Part shown: positions 1-9,300 of the stretch, piece by piece | Numbering within the stretch: position 1 is the stretch's first letter | Layout: each line of letters opens with the position of its first letter | Assembly (NCBI GenBank): GCA_039105265.1 | Contig: JAPFFF010000009.1 | Location: forward strand, 744,001-808,000 | Length of the DNA: 64,000 nt | Source: Tritrichomonas musculus | Taxonomy: Eukaryota > Parabasalia > Tritrichomonadida > Tritrichomonadidae | Direction: 5' to 3' | The notes under the pieces: generated by a model | Told to the model about the DNA's origin: nothing | Seen by the model: only the letters and a program-made list of their open reading frames with translations | Databases searched by the model: none | Program-made: the position numbers and the translations under genes

Positions 1-16
1 TTAGAGTACCAAATAT

Positions 17-352
17 CTAATCTGCCCTCGCATTTATAATTTTGGGCATATCCCTGTTATAGTTACTATCAGTTGGGGTTATCCATCTTAAGTTGCTTAG
101 ATGGTAGTCAGCCCTATTCCTATTGATATGGTCTACCTCTATTTTATGTTGTGGGTCATCATTAGGTATGAACTGTCTTGCTATAAGTACATGTTTCAAG
201 TAGTAGTTGCCATTTAGACATACTCGTATATACCCCTTTATATGTTTTGCATCTTTGCATATAAAATGATTACTCTTACGTCTTATAGTAAAGGGGTACC
301 TATTCAGTATCTCATAGTCGTTAGTAAAGCCTTTGAGTGGCACAAATGACAT
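17..352 (-). CDS. HNH homing-type endonuclease of the Polinton-like element
   Basis: The 111-residue protein has an HNH-type signature near residues 72-92: VDHINRNRADYHLSNLRW, in which D-H and the later N and W match the HNH_3 pattern of homing endonucleases. These enzymes make double-strand breaks in DNA and are frequent passengers in trichomonad Mavericks and large DNA viruses. The region before it (residues 20-60, with YPFTIRRKSNHFICKDAKH) could hold a NUMOD-like DNA-contact segment, but this is weak. The start codon lies head to head with the next gene on the plus strand, so the two probably share a promoter region. Small HNH proteins often hop independently of their host element. Confidence 0.7.
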   Translation of the reverse strand: MSFVPLKGFTNDYEILNRYPFTIRRKSNHFICKDAKHIKGYIRVCLNGNYYLKHVLIARQFIPNDDPQHKIEVDHINRNRADYHLSNLRWITPTDSNYNRDMPKIINARAD

Positions 353-393
353 TTACTCACTTTTTAAATGATTCATTTCATTTTTATTTTCGT

Positions 394-696
394 ATGAACA
401 AGTGGGGGAAAATCATTGTTGATAGAATTGATAATAATGAACCTCGTCATTATCCTCTTGATGACAAAGAAAGAAACATTACCAAGTTCCCAAAGAAAAA
501 AAAGCGAGTGGGCTTGTATAAAAACTATAAGGAACATCAAGAAGAAAAAGAAGAAGAAATGTTTATAGTGACAGAGTGTCATTTTATTCCCTATGAATAT
601 AAAGAGATAGGTGTTCAAACTGAAGACCTTTGGGATGTAGGTGTTCAAACTAATGCTGAACTACCTCATATAGAAGAACTACTTAGTAAAATCTAA
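394..696 (+). CDS. Small charged protein of unknown function, Polinton-like element
   Basis: I chose the ATG at 394, giving 100 residues, because the upstream in-frame ATG at 346 would overlap the start of the divergent HNH gene. The protein has a basic patch (KFPKKKKR) followed by a Glu/Lys-rich helix, and a twofold motif GVQTEDLWD / GVQTNAEL near the C-terminus. I do not recognise the family. Its position between the HNH gene and the G+C-richer spacer suggests it belongs to the mobile element. It may be a non-structural accessory protein. Confidence 0.45.
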   Translation: MNKWGKIIVDRIDNNEPRHYPLDDKERNITKFPKKKKRVGLYKNYKEHQEEKEEEMFIVTECHFIPYEYKEIGVQTEDLWDVGVQTNAELPHIEELLSKI

Positions 697-971
697 CTTC
701 TTTTATTTTAATTTTTGTTGTAGTAGGTACGAGATTCTCGGGGCTGGTACCTGTGCCGTTTCATAGATGGGCGGTTGTGGGGTGGGGTACCTGTGCCGTT
801 TCATTGATGGGGAGCAGTAGTGAGAACAAGAATATTTTTTTCTTTTTTTCTTTTTTCTTTTCTTTTCTTTTTCTTTTCTTTTCTTTTTCTTTTATGACGA
901 GTTCGTGTTGACGGTGTGGGTGCCAGCCCCAGCGGAAACCGACTCGTATATACTACTGGAATTCAACACAA
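697..971. repeat. G+C-richer spacer with a 26-bp direct repeat and a pyrimidine tract
   Basis: Two copies of a 26-bp sequence starting GGTACCTGTGCCGTTTCAT lie at 746-771 and 786-811 and differ at one base, 40 bp apart. They are followed by a CTTTT-rich tract at about 828-892 and another G+C-rich stretch up to 945. The composition stands out from the surrounding A+T-rich DNA. There is no open frame. It could be a control region or an internal boundary of the Polinton-like element; no function can be assigned. Confidence 0.5.
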
Positions 972-1481
972 ATGAAAAATGATGAATGTGTTAATATTAT
1001 AACATTTAGTGTAAACGCTGACAATACAATAACCATGCTTTCAACAAAAGACATCACCATTAAATCTATCAGTCATCGAATAAAACTATTAACTGGATTA
1101 TATAACACCACACTACCAATTGAAATCAAAAATAACACTCCATACATAATTCATGATTTACCGGTTTTAAATTATGCAAATAAACTATATCTCGTATCAC
1201 TACAGGGTCAGCCAGTTTATAGTTCAATTGGTGAAAAAGATTACACACCATCAGTAATTGCAAACATTGATTCTATGATTTTAAATCAAGCTCCACTCAT
1301 TGTTAACTATGACCAGACAAAACCGATAAAAATAAAAACTAATAGCGATTCATTAAAATATCTTGAAATGCGTCTCGTTGATTTTATGTATCAGCCAATT
1401 AAACTAATGAGCCCACTATTCATCACAATCAAAATCAAACCATCAACTGATGCAAACGTTGGAGATATCATAAGTAAATAA
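972..1481 (+). CDS. Candidate minor capsid (penton-like) protein of the Polinton-like element
   Basis: The 169-residue protein is beta-strand-rich with few charged helices. Its C-terminal pattern, LEMRLVDFMYQPIKLMSP followed by alternating hydrophobics, resembles the closing strands of Polinton and adintovirus minor capsid (penton) proteins, where a 'hRLxDxxxxPI.L' motif is typical. In this group the penton jelly-roll protein caps the capsid vertices. No signal peptide or membrane segment is visible. The resemblance is to a short motif and the fold is inferred, so another beta-rich structural protein is possible. The gene ends 2 bp before the stop of the convergent bZIP-like gene. Confidence 0.4.
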   Translation: MKNDECVNIITFSVNADNTITMLSTKDITIKSISHRIKLLTGLYNTTLPIEIKNNTPYIIHDLPVLNYANKLYLVSLQGQPVYSSIGEKDYTPSVIANIDSMILNQAPLIVNYDQTKPIKIKTNSDSLKYLEMRLVDFMYQPIKLMSPLFITIKIKPSTDANVGDIISK

Positions 1482-1483
1482 AT

Positions 1484-1747
1484 TTATTTATGTTCTTCAA
1501 TTTGTTTCTTCATTTCTATCAATTCATTTTTTTTACGTTGACGATATTCTTTCTGTTGTCTCTTCCTTGCTTCCTTTCTCTCTTCATCATTAGCGTATTT
1601 GCTTTTCCTTCCACGTTTAACTTCTGGTTGTGGTTTTGGTTTATCTTCAAATTGTAGATTTTCAATAGACTTTGATTTTGTCATAGATTTAATAATAGGT
1701 GTTTGTTTATAATTAGTGAAATCAATTTCAGTCATTTTAGTCATCAA
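1484..1747 (-). CDS. Small basic, bZIP-like protein
   Basis: The 87-residue protein has an AT-hook-like KRGRKSKY at about residues 44-51. A long basic helix follows, with RKRQQKEYRQRKKN running into a heptad-like tail (ELIEMKKQIEEHK). This arrangement resembles the basic region and start of a leucine zipper, so DNA binding is likely by inference. The zipper part is short, so dimerisation is uncertain. It is transcribed the same way as the following gene, separated by only 7 bp, and both probably belong to the Polinton-like element. Confidence 0.45.
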   Translation of the reverse strand: MMTKMTEIDFTNYKQTPIIKSMTKSKSIENLQFEDKPKPQPEVKRGRKSKYANDEERKEARKRQQKEYRQRKKNELIEMKKQIEEHK

Positions 1748-1754
1748 TAAAAAA

Positions 1755-2045
1755 TCATTTATTATTTTTGGTTGGGTTATAAATCAATCTATACGCTCTG
1801 CCATTACAACATTCATCTATAATATACTCATCAAAATTAAATGTTTCATCAGTGAACATTTTTATTTTTGTCTCTTCTTTCAACTTCTTCATTTGTTGAC
1901 TCAACGTCTTATCATTTCGTTTCAACAGAACACTCAATGGTTGAAAATAAATTAATTCGATTCGCTCATATTCTTTTGGTATTGGTGTGTAATCAATTGG
2001 GTCAGTTAATCGTTTCATTTGTGATATCAATAAATTATTTTTCAT
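1755..2045 (-). CDS. Unknown 96-aa protein, Polinton-like element
   Basis: The open frame encodes 96 residues with a central amphipathic Lys/Glu-rich helix (SQQMKKLKEETKIKMF) and a Cys pair (IIDECCNGRAYRLIYNP) near the C-terminus. I recognise no family. It lies 7 bp upstream of the bZIP-like gene on the same strand, so the two may be co-transcribed. It is the innermost gene that can still be assigned to the mobile element. Confidence 0.4.
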   Translation of the reverse strand: MKNNLLISQMKRLTDPIDYTPIPKEYERIELIYFQPLSVLLKRNDKTLSQQMKKLKEETKIKMFTDETFNFDEYIIDECCNGRAYRLIYNPTKNNK

Positions 2046-3264
2046 TTATGCATCATCTGATGAATGACAATTTATGAATATCATTTGTTGTATCAATAAA
2101 TGAATAACGACAATACTGTCATCAGCGACGATATACATTAAATCATAAGCGCCACGAGACGTTTAACATGACATCTCTTCTTGATTGTCATTTTGTCGTT
2201 TTCGTTATGAAAATCAACAAAAAGTGTAAGTTTCATGTGTGTAGTGTGGTGTGCAACACCCACTACCATATCTAACTTACATCATGAGAAAGTAATTAAA
2301 ATCACAGCATAGCAAGTCTCATCAATCATAAATTCAAATAAAAGCAAAGATCTCCCACTAGAAACAGATGAATTAATCAATAAACAGTAAACTGTTTACA
2401 GATTGAGGAATTAATTCACTATTAATCACAGAAGATTCCCCAATTTAATATCAGTCTAATGTTCCATCGTTTCAAAGTCATGAGCTAAACAGTATTCATA
2501 AAAAGGTTTATTAAAGATGGTGACAGTAGAATTTACTGATACGTTCAGGAATGTATTTCAAATTGAATTTACCATCACAATGATCCAAATATTTTTTTAT
2601 TCATTCATTTCAATGTCGATTCTCATATCTAACGGCATATGACTTACATTTGGGCAGATGAAGATATTCGTTAACTTCTCAGCATCTATGACATTCATGA
2701 TATGACACACCATACTATTTGAATTTAGAAGAACGTTGTATTGGTTTCATTCGTTTCGGCATACCATTTTCCTTGAATGTCTTAACTGTGAGGGTTTTTA
2801 TCATAGCTGTCGATGTAGACATTAATGTTATTCTTCATAGCTGATTCTCTCATCTCTTCTAGTAACACGCCTTTGAATGATCTGATTGTCGATTAAGCCT
2901 TTTTAGTTGGTTTCAAGAAAATGGACTATATTACAAAGAATTATTTAATATCACAAATGTTCATCAAGTCTCAATATTAGTATAGTGCGGAGTTTGGCCT
3001 TATAAGTACAAAAAGCTATTAATCAGATTTTTGAGGTTGAATAGGCTCGCAAAAATACAAGGAATCGTTTTCATATTCACCACTTTTTGCATATTTCCCA
3101 CTTTTTGATACTTATTTTTCCTTTTTTCAAAAAGTAACATTATTCATGACATCATAATCGGATCTATCATCCAATTTAATATTGAATAAAGCGATATTCT
3201 CTTACACAAAATCTCTGAATTTATTTTACTTTTGTTTTTATAAAAAAATTATTCTATACTTTAC
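2046..3264. other. Non-coding stretch between mobile element and host genes
   Basis: No long open frame is present. An imperfect palindrome lies at 2225-2281 (outer arms TGTAAGTT / AACTTACA, inner arms GTAGTG-GGTGT / ACACC-CACTAC) and could mark or sit near the element end. From about 2300 to 2930 the base composition is less A+T-rich than typical spacers and the minus strand holds only short frames, so this may be decayed coding sequence. I could not identify it. A+T-rich promoter-like sequence for the next gene begins near 2990. Confidence 0.4.
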
Positions 3265-3292
3265 ATGCTTAATGAATATAATTTTCAGTATT

Positions 3293-3301
3293 GTACGTTT
3301 A
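3293..3301 (+). promoter_or_regulatory. Promoter-like motif GTACGTTTA
   Basis: The same nonamer GTACGTTTA occurs 29 bp before the preferred ATG of this gene and 23 bp before the ATG of the next gene (5103-5111). Read on the other strand it is TAAACGTAC, resembling the MYB-type elements with an AACG core known near trichomonad starts. Its role here is inference from two instances. Confidence 0.3.
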
Positions 3302-3321
3302 AAAATCGTAAGGAATATTCA

Positions 3322-5013
3322 ATGTTAGGAACATTTATATACAATTCGTCAGATCCAAATAATCGTCCAAACAGTAAACGCAGAAATATTCCTATTAAGG
3401 AAAAGAAACAAAGTCGAAACACAGAAAATTATGATTTAAATCAAATAGCTCAAGCTTTACCAAAAAACAATCAAAACCAAGAAAAAGCTATTTTTGAAAA
3501 GCAAAAAAATATATCAAATGCCCAAAGTTCATGTTCGTTGGAAAATGACTTTTGTGAAATTCCACAATATGCTTCAGGCGTTGCAAATTCAAAATCAAGT
3601 TTAAATTCTAGAAGATGCATGAAAAGCAATAATAATGAGTTAAATTCAAATGAGAGTTCTGATTTTTCTATGGAATTAATATGTGTTGAAAATGCTAAAT
3701 TAAAAACTCAACTCGAAGAAATGGGAGAAAAAGAAGATAGTATGAAACTTTTAGCCGAAGAAAATGAAAAATTAAGGCACGCTCATTTAAAAATGAATTT
3801 TGAATTAGAAAAGCTTAAAGCGTTGAAAACAATAACACCGCAATATCAAAATTATACTCTTACACAGCAAATTCAGGAATTGAAAGAAGAAAATAAAAAT
3901 AAATCAAAATTAATATCTCAACTTGGAAAGCAACAAAACATTTTATCAGAAGAAAATGAAAAATTGAAAGCTCAGATTTCAGTTGAAAAAGAACGGTTTA
4001 ATCAATTATCCATAGACTCAAAGAGTCTTCTTTCTGAGAATGAAAGGCTTCAGCAATTGTTTCAAGAACAAAAGAGAAAATCGCATTTAAAAAAAGAAGA
4101 GATTCAAACATTAAAATTAAAAATTGAGCAAAATGGTTTGCCAATAGATCATCAAGCTATCAAAGCATTAAATGATCAAGTTGAGAAACTTGAAAAGTCA
4201 TTTAGTGATATTCAAGGTAAAAATGATAGATTAGCAAAAGAGAATGCCAAATTAAAAGAACAAATTTCTTTATACCAGCAGATTGATTCAAAAATGCAAA
4301 TTGAAAATCAACAATTAAAAAGTACCATTAAGGAATTATTATCTAAAAATGCTGAAGCCTTTGTTAATCAAGATAAGTTTGATGAATCTCAGTACGTTTC
4401 TAAAGCAGAAGCGATTAAATTAAATTCGTCAATTTCAGATTATCAGCAAAAAATTGATGATCTTCAAAATAACTTTAACCAAACAGAAAAGCAGCTTTCC
4501 TTAAAAGATTTGCAACTTCAAGAATTATTAAAAGAAAAGGAAAATTTGTTGAATCAACTAAACAGAAGCAAACAGCAAATTGAAGAGATTAAAAAATTGA
4601 ATGAAAAATTCGAAAGTCAATATAATTCATCTCAAGGAGAAATTGATCGTTTAAAAAAAGTGATTATTGCAAATGAGCAAATTTCATATGAAAATTCTCA
4701 ACTAAGAGAAAGGAATTTATCTTTGTCTCAAAAATTGGCTGAATATTCATCACATGAAAAGCTTGAACTTGAAAACAATAGTTTAAAGCAAGAAAATATT
4801 AAATTAAAGGAGGCTCTTGATCAAGCTAGCCAAATTTCCGAAATCAAAGATATTGTATATGAAAATGGTTATGGTTATGGTAAAGATGCTAATATATTAA
4901 CTAATGAAAATGAAGAACTGAAAAATGAATTAGAAGATGCAAAAAATAGATTAAATTCAATAATGAGTGTCTTAAAAAAGTGCTCTGCTGAAAAAATCAT
5001 TCCAGAATTTTAA
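3322..5013 (+). CDS. Long coiled-coil protein, unknown specific function
   Basis: The protein is about 563 residues from the ATG at 3322; a 582-residue form starting at 3265 is possible. I prefer 3322 because the promoter-like motif shared with the next gene lies just upstream of it and inside the longer form. The first ~110 residues are Asn/Ser-rich and probably disordered. From there to residue ~550 it is almost continuous heptad-like coiled coil rich in Leu, Lys, Glu and Gln, with repeated ENEKL / ENAKL phrases. No motor, SMC head or membrane segment is present. Such proteins are typically structural or tethering components of the cytoskeleton or Golgi. The gene is followed 112 bp downstream by another helical gene on the same strand. 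Confidence 0.6.
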   Translation: MLGTFIYNSSDPNNRPNSKRRNIPIKEKKQSRNTENYDLNQIAQALPKNNQNQEKAIFEKQKNISNAQSSCSLENDFCEIPQYASGVANSKSSLNSRRCMKSNNNELNSNESSDFSMELICVENAKLKTQLEEMGEKEDSMKLLAEENEKLRHAHLKMNFELEKLKALKTITPQYQNYTLTQQIQELKEENKNKSKLISQLGKQQNILSEENEKLKAQISVEKERFNQLSIDSKSLLSENERLQQLFQEQKRKSHLKKEEIQTLKLKIEQNGLPIDHQAIKALNDQVEKLEKSFSDIQGKNDRLAKENAKLKEQISLYQQIDSKMQIENQQLKSTIKELLSKNAEAFVNQDKFDESQYVSKAEAIKLNSSISDYQQKIDDLQNNFNQTEKQLSLKDLQLQELLKEKENLLNQLNRSKQQIEEIKKLNEKFESQYNSSQGEIDRLKKVIIANEQISYENSQLRERNLSLSQKLAEYSSHEKLELENNSLKQENIKLKEALDQASQISEIKDIVYENGYGYGKDANILTNENEELKNELEDAKNRLNSIMSVLKKCSAEKIIPEF

Positions 5014-5102
5014 ATCTTTGTTATTTATTATATATATATGTATTATTAAAATGTTTTCATTATAAATATTATTTTATGTTTTTGTTATTTATTCAAAAAA
5101 AA

Positions 5103-5111
5103 GTACGTTTA
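5103..5111 (+). promoter_or_regulatory. Promoter-like motif GTACGTTTA (second copy)
   Basis: This is identical to the nonamer at 3293-3301 and sits 23 bp before the ATG at 5126. The recurrence at the same kind of position supports a core-promoter or MYB-like role, but only two perfect cases exist in the window. A reversed TACGTTTA core also lies at 29140-29147, upstream of the BspA-like gene. Confidence 0.3.
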
Positions 5112-5125
5112 TTAAAAAAAATAAG

Positions 5126-6196
5126 ATGAGCAAAGAAATGACGAAAATGCATCAATCCGTATTTCAATTGAATACAAACCCAATGAAAAGTCAAATTGAG
5201 ATTCAAAGGCAGCAACAAAGAATAAAAAGATTTGAGGCTGCAAAACAAATATACAACGATTTATCTTATGAACACCAACAAGAATATGAGAATATGAAAA
5301 ATAAGAAAGAACAACGCCCATCATATCTTCCACAAACAAAAGAAGAACTCGAAGAAAGAATGCAAGAAATTGAAGAAATTAGAAATAAACTTCTTGTTCA
5401 AAAAAAAGGAATTGGAACTGCTCAAAGAAATGCTCTTGAAGAGCAAGCTCAAAGAGAAGAGGAAGAAAAGTATGCTGAAATGGAAAGAAAAAGAATTGAG
5501 GAATTAGCTAAAGAAAGGTATAGAATGGCACTTGAAGAATTGCATCAAGCTGAAAATATGCCATTTAATAATAGATTAGGAGATGCAAAAAAATATGCAA
5601 ATGATAGACAGAGTTATAATCTTCAAAGATTCATTGATGGGAAAAAGAAAAAAGAGTGTCCTTATGTTCCTTCTCAAAGCATTCTTGTACCAAAAAATAG
5701 AAACGGGATTACATCCAAAACGATTGATTCAAAGTGGGGTAAAATTCCTGTTAATGAGGAAGCAGTTAGATATCAAAAGCTCCTTGAAGAAAAAGAGAAA
5801 AATCAACTAGCTTCAGATCAGCAACGTTTAAAACGGTTTAAAGATAGATCTAAAGCTGCTGCCTTTCGTGCTAAATGCGAAAAGCTTTGTGTTGATTTAC
5901 AAGACGATGTAAACCATATCAGAAAATATGAAATTGATGTACAATTAACAAATGAAAACTTGAAAAAGACTGCGGCTGAAATACCTATGTTCCAGACTTA
6001 TTTAGTTGAAGACAGATATCAAAAAAGAAGCGAGGCAGTTACGTTATTTTTATCTGCTCCAGATGCTCCAAAGGCGAGAAAAAATGCACCAGTTCCAATT
6101 CCAATTCATGCTCTCCCTCCTTCACCAGTTCATTCAGATGAAGAATATGGTTATGTAATTACTGATGATATAATAGATGGTCAGGATAACTTATAA
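5126..6196 (+). CDS. Charged helical protein, unknown function
   Basis: The protein has 356 residues. Residues ~20-150 and ~210-280 are helical and rich in Glu, Lys and Gln (LEERMQEIEEIRNKLL; REEEEKYAEMERKRIEELAK), suggesting coiled coils. The middle part (DGKKKKECPYVPSQSILVPK) and the Pro-rich tail (APVPIPIHALPPSPVHSDEE) are likely non-helical. I recognise no family. The layout recalls axonemal or basal-body associated proteins, but no diagnostic domain is visible. It lies between two other plus-strand genes with short spacers and has a promoter-like motif at 5103. Confidence 0.55.
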   Translation: MSKEMTKMHQSVFQLNTNPMKSQIEIQRQQQRIKRFEAAKQIYNDLSYEHQQEYENMKNKKEQRPSYLPQTKEELEERMQEIEEIRNKLLVQKKGIGTAQRNALEEQAQREEEEKYAEMERKRIEELAKERYRMALEELHQAENMPFNNRLGDAKKYANDRQSYNLQRFIDGKKKKECPYVPSQSILVPKNRNGITSKTIDSKWGKIPVNEEAVRYQKLLEEKEKNQLASDQQRLKRFKDRSKAAAFRAKCEKLCVDLQDDVNHIRKYEIDVQLTNENLKKTAAEIPMFQTYLVEDRYQKRSEAVTLFLSAPDAPKARKNAPVPIPIHALPPSPVHSDEEYGYVITDDIIDGQDNL

Positions 6197-6344
6197 ATTT
6201 GTTTATATATATATAAATTTTTATTTAGTATTGGATGGTATTTTTATCTATAACTAGTTTATTCATGAAGAAATTTATCAATATAATTTGTAAAAATTAA
6301 AGGTGAAATTTACTAGGTTTAAATGGCCAAATAAAATCTTTTTC

Positions 6345-9300
6345 ATGAGTTCTAATGATACAGATTCAAATGATAATGAAAACGAAGATGAAAATGAAGA
6401 AGAAGAGGCTATAGATGAAGAAGATCTTTGCCCTTCTGTCAGTTCTAAAGATATAGTTTATCCAACACTAGATAATGTATTTAATTTGGTTTTATCAAAG
6501 AAATCGCAGTTTTGTTATCCTCAAGACGGCTCAATTGTCTTTTCAAATGTTCAGACTGCCATATCATTCTTATTTAATTATATTCAATATCAAAAGGGAT
6601 TACCAAGCGAAGTAATTCTTTCTCATTTAGAAGGAATGTGGATTTCTGAGCCAACAGGATCATATATTCAAATTAATAAAGCAAATTTACAAAAACTTTT
6701 CCCTTTGGACAAGCAATCGTGTTTAATTCAAAAAAATAAATTTTTATCAATAGTCCCTGTTAAATTTACACAAAAAAGCCATTTTCAGTTTAAATTCGAT
6801 GAAAACGTTTCTCTTCAAATTCTTTTATTGAAATTAATTGAAGATCAGCTCAAACTCGAAAATAATCCCACTTTTAAGAAAATACACCAATTATCAATAG
6901 GATGTAGCTATAAGAGTCCATTTTCTTTTCTAGATTCTATTGAAAAAGAAGATTTTAAGAGAATTGCTTTTTTTTTGCTAAATTGTCCATTTTTGAATAT
7001 TGAAGATGATAAAATTATGTCAGTTAATGATTTGAATATATACGATCTAGAGAATCAGACAGGGGATTTATCAGATATAATCTACTCATATATTTTGCAT
7101 AGTGACCCACTTCGAAAAGGAATGCTTTTGAGCGAAATATTGAATAAATTAAATAAAAATTATGACGAAGATAAAATCAGAAATATTATTAAGACAGATA
7201 ATCGTTTTTTCAATTATTATGGCTTAATTGGTATTAAACCAAAAATAACACAATTTAATCAAATTGAATTTGATGAATCAGATTCTCGCAACCTTCCTCC
7301 TTTGAAAATTAAAAATTCAAAAGTATTGCAGCAACCTAATTTGCAAAATATTGTTTTTGAAAAATTATATAGTTTAGATGCTCCATTCACTATTGATTCA
7401 TTTTGTTCATCTATTGATGGTATGGAATACTACGAAGATAAGAAAATTGAAAAAGTATCTTCTAGTCAATTTGATACAATTAAAGTTATTCTTCATAATT
7501 TACCAAATACGATCTTTGATGAAAATAACAATATATATCCTCTTCCATTGGAGAGTGAAATTGATATATATGGAGGTTTATACTATAATGCCTATTTTCG
7601 AGTTATTGATGATAACGATCTTCTTCGAGTTCAGATAGCCAATCAAACAGTTTCATTTTTATATGAACTTGATAAGACTCAGTTACCCAATTATACAGAT
7701 CCCTCTTTATACAAACAAGATGAATATTACTATTATTCAAAATCTCGTTATAAACGAAAAGAAAAGAAAAAGGATGATGATGAAAACGAATCAGACGAAG
7801 AAAACGAAAAATCTACCAAAAAGAAATATAAAAAGAAAAAGAAAGACAAACAAAAAGAAAAAGCGGAAAGAAAATCTAGTCAAAAGAAATCTAAAAATCG
7901 TGGAAAGCAGGAAGATTCGGAAGAAGAAGATTCTGATTATTCTGATGAAAAGGAAGATAAGAAGAAAAAGAAAGAGAGAAAGAAAAAAGCAAAAAACATT
8001 TCATCAAATAGTGAAAATGAAAATGAAGAAGAAGAAAGTGAAAATGAAGAAGAAAGTTCTAAAGAAGAAGAAGAAAGTTCTGAAGAAGAAGAGCCAAGTT
8101 CCGAAACTGATGAAGAAGATGGATTATATGGTAGTAGACGTTCGAAAAAGAAACAAATTAAAAATATTTCAAAACCATCATCTTCACAAAAATCTCAAAA
8201 GAAGGAAAATGATATCATTCTTGGTATGGCAAATGATGAATTAAAGCAAAGGAACAAACTTCATGCAATATGCCACTTTTTCAGAGATATCAAAGGTACA
8301 GATCAGGAGCCAAAGCCATATAAACCGTCAGATATGACAAAAGCTCAACATCTTATAGCAAAAGCAATGACTGATCGATGCGGAATGAAAAACAAGCATA
8401 TTCGTTACTTTTATCCTCGAAGTATTGCAGCATATTTAACCGGAGAAACTATAAAAGGAGTTAAAATGGACGATTCAGAAGAATCAGCTCAAATTATATA
8501 TGATGAAATTAATAATTGTAAATTCTTCTCTAATCAAAAATTCCAATTTCGATATATCCCTCAAGAAGAAAAAATTCGTACTGATCGACCAGTTTATGAA
8601 AACTTTAAAGACATGTTTTATGGTATTCTTGAATTTATGCATAAAGAAAAAGATATTAAAAAGCCAATCTTCGATTGTGAAGAAGTTGCAGATGAAATGG
8701 TTGGAGTGAAATTTTTCTCAAAAGGATACAAAGCTTACACTATTTTCACCAAGGAATATGTATATAAGCAAGCCATTATTTCGATTACAAGAACAGATAA
8801 TAATTATTATTGGGTTAATTCAACTCAAACATTTGGTATCAAAAAATATTGTACTGATTATGATCCTAATGAAGATCTGACAAAAATAATTACACCAAAA
8901 GAGCATAGAGAAAGGAGGAGGAAGAAACCAGAAAAGAAAGAAGAGAAGCCAAAAGAAAATGATGAAATTGCTAAAAATGAAAAAGATGTTGATGAAGAAA
9001 AAGAGGAAGAGAATCCAAAAAGTTCTCAAAAATCTGAAAATGAGGATTCAAAAGAAAATGATGAAATATCTGAAGATTCAGTAAGTGAAAAAAGAGTAGG
9101 AAAGAAAGAAAGAAAAGATACTCAGAACGAGAAAAAGGAAAAGAAAGAAAAAGTCAAAGAAAAAACTAAAAAAGAAAAGAAAGAAAAAGAGAAAGAGAAA
9201 AAAGAAAAGAAAGAGAAAAAAGAGAAAGAAAAAGAGAAGGAGAAGGAGAAAAAAGAAAAGAAAGAAAAGAAAATGAAAGAAAAAGAAGAGAAAGAGAAAG

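Larger units (their letters stand above)
1..2281. mobile_element. Polinton/Maverick-like element, partial, cut by the left window edge
   Basis: This is a compact cluster of short genes unlike the host genes next door: an HNH endonuclease, a small acidic protein, a candidate jelly-roll protein, a bZIP-like protein and an unknown protein, with gaps of only 2-8 bp between the last three. A G+C-richer spacer lies in the middle. Trichomonads are known to carry many Maverick/Polinton elements with HNH and structural genes. No DNA polymerase, integrase, ATPase or protease gene is inside the window, so the family call rests on context. The inner end is not sharply defined; I place it at an imperfect palindrome at 2225-2281. 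The parts seen are open, so it does not look old, but the element is incomplete here. Confidence 0.5.

Noticed and set aside
697-960. G+C-rich stretch as a tRNA or other RNA gene
   Set aside because: No cloverleaf or known RNA motif could be fitted.
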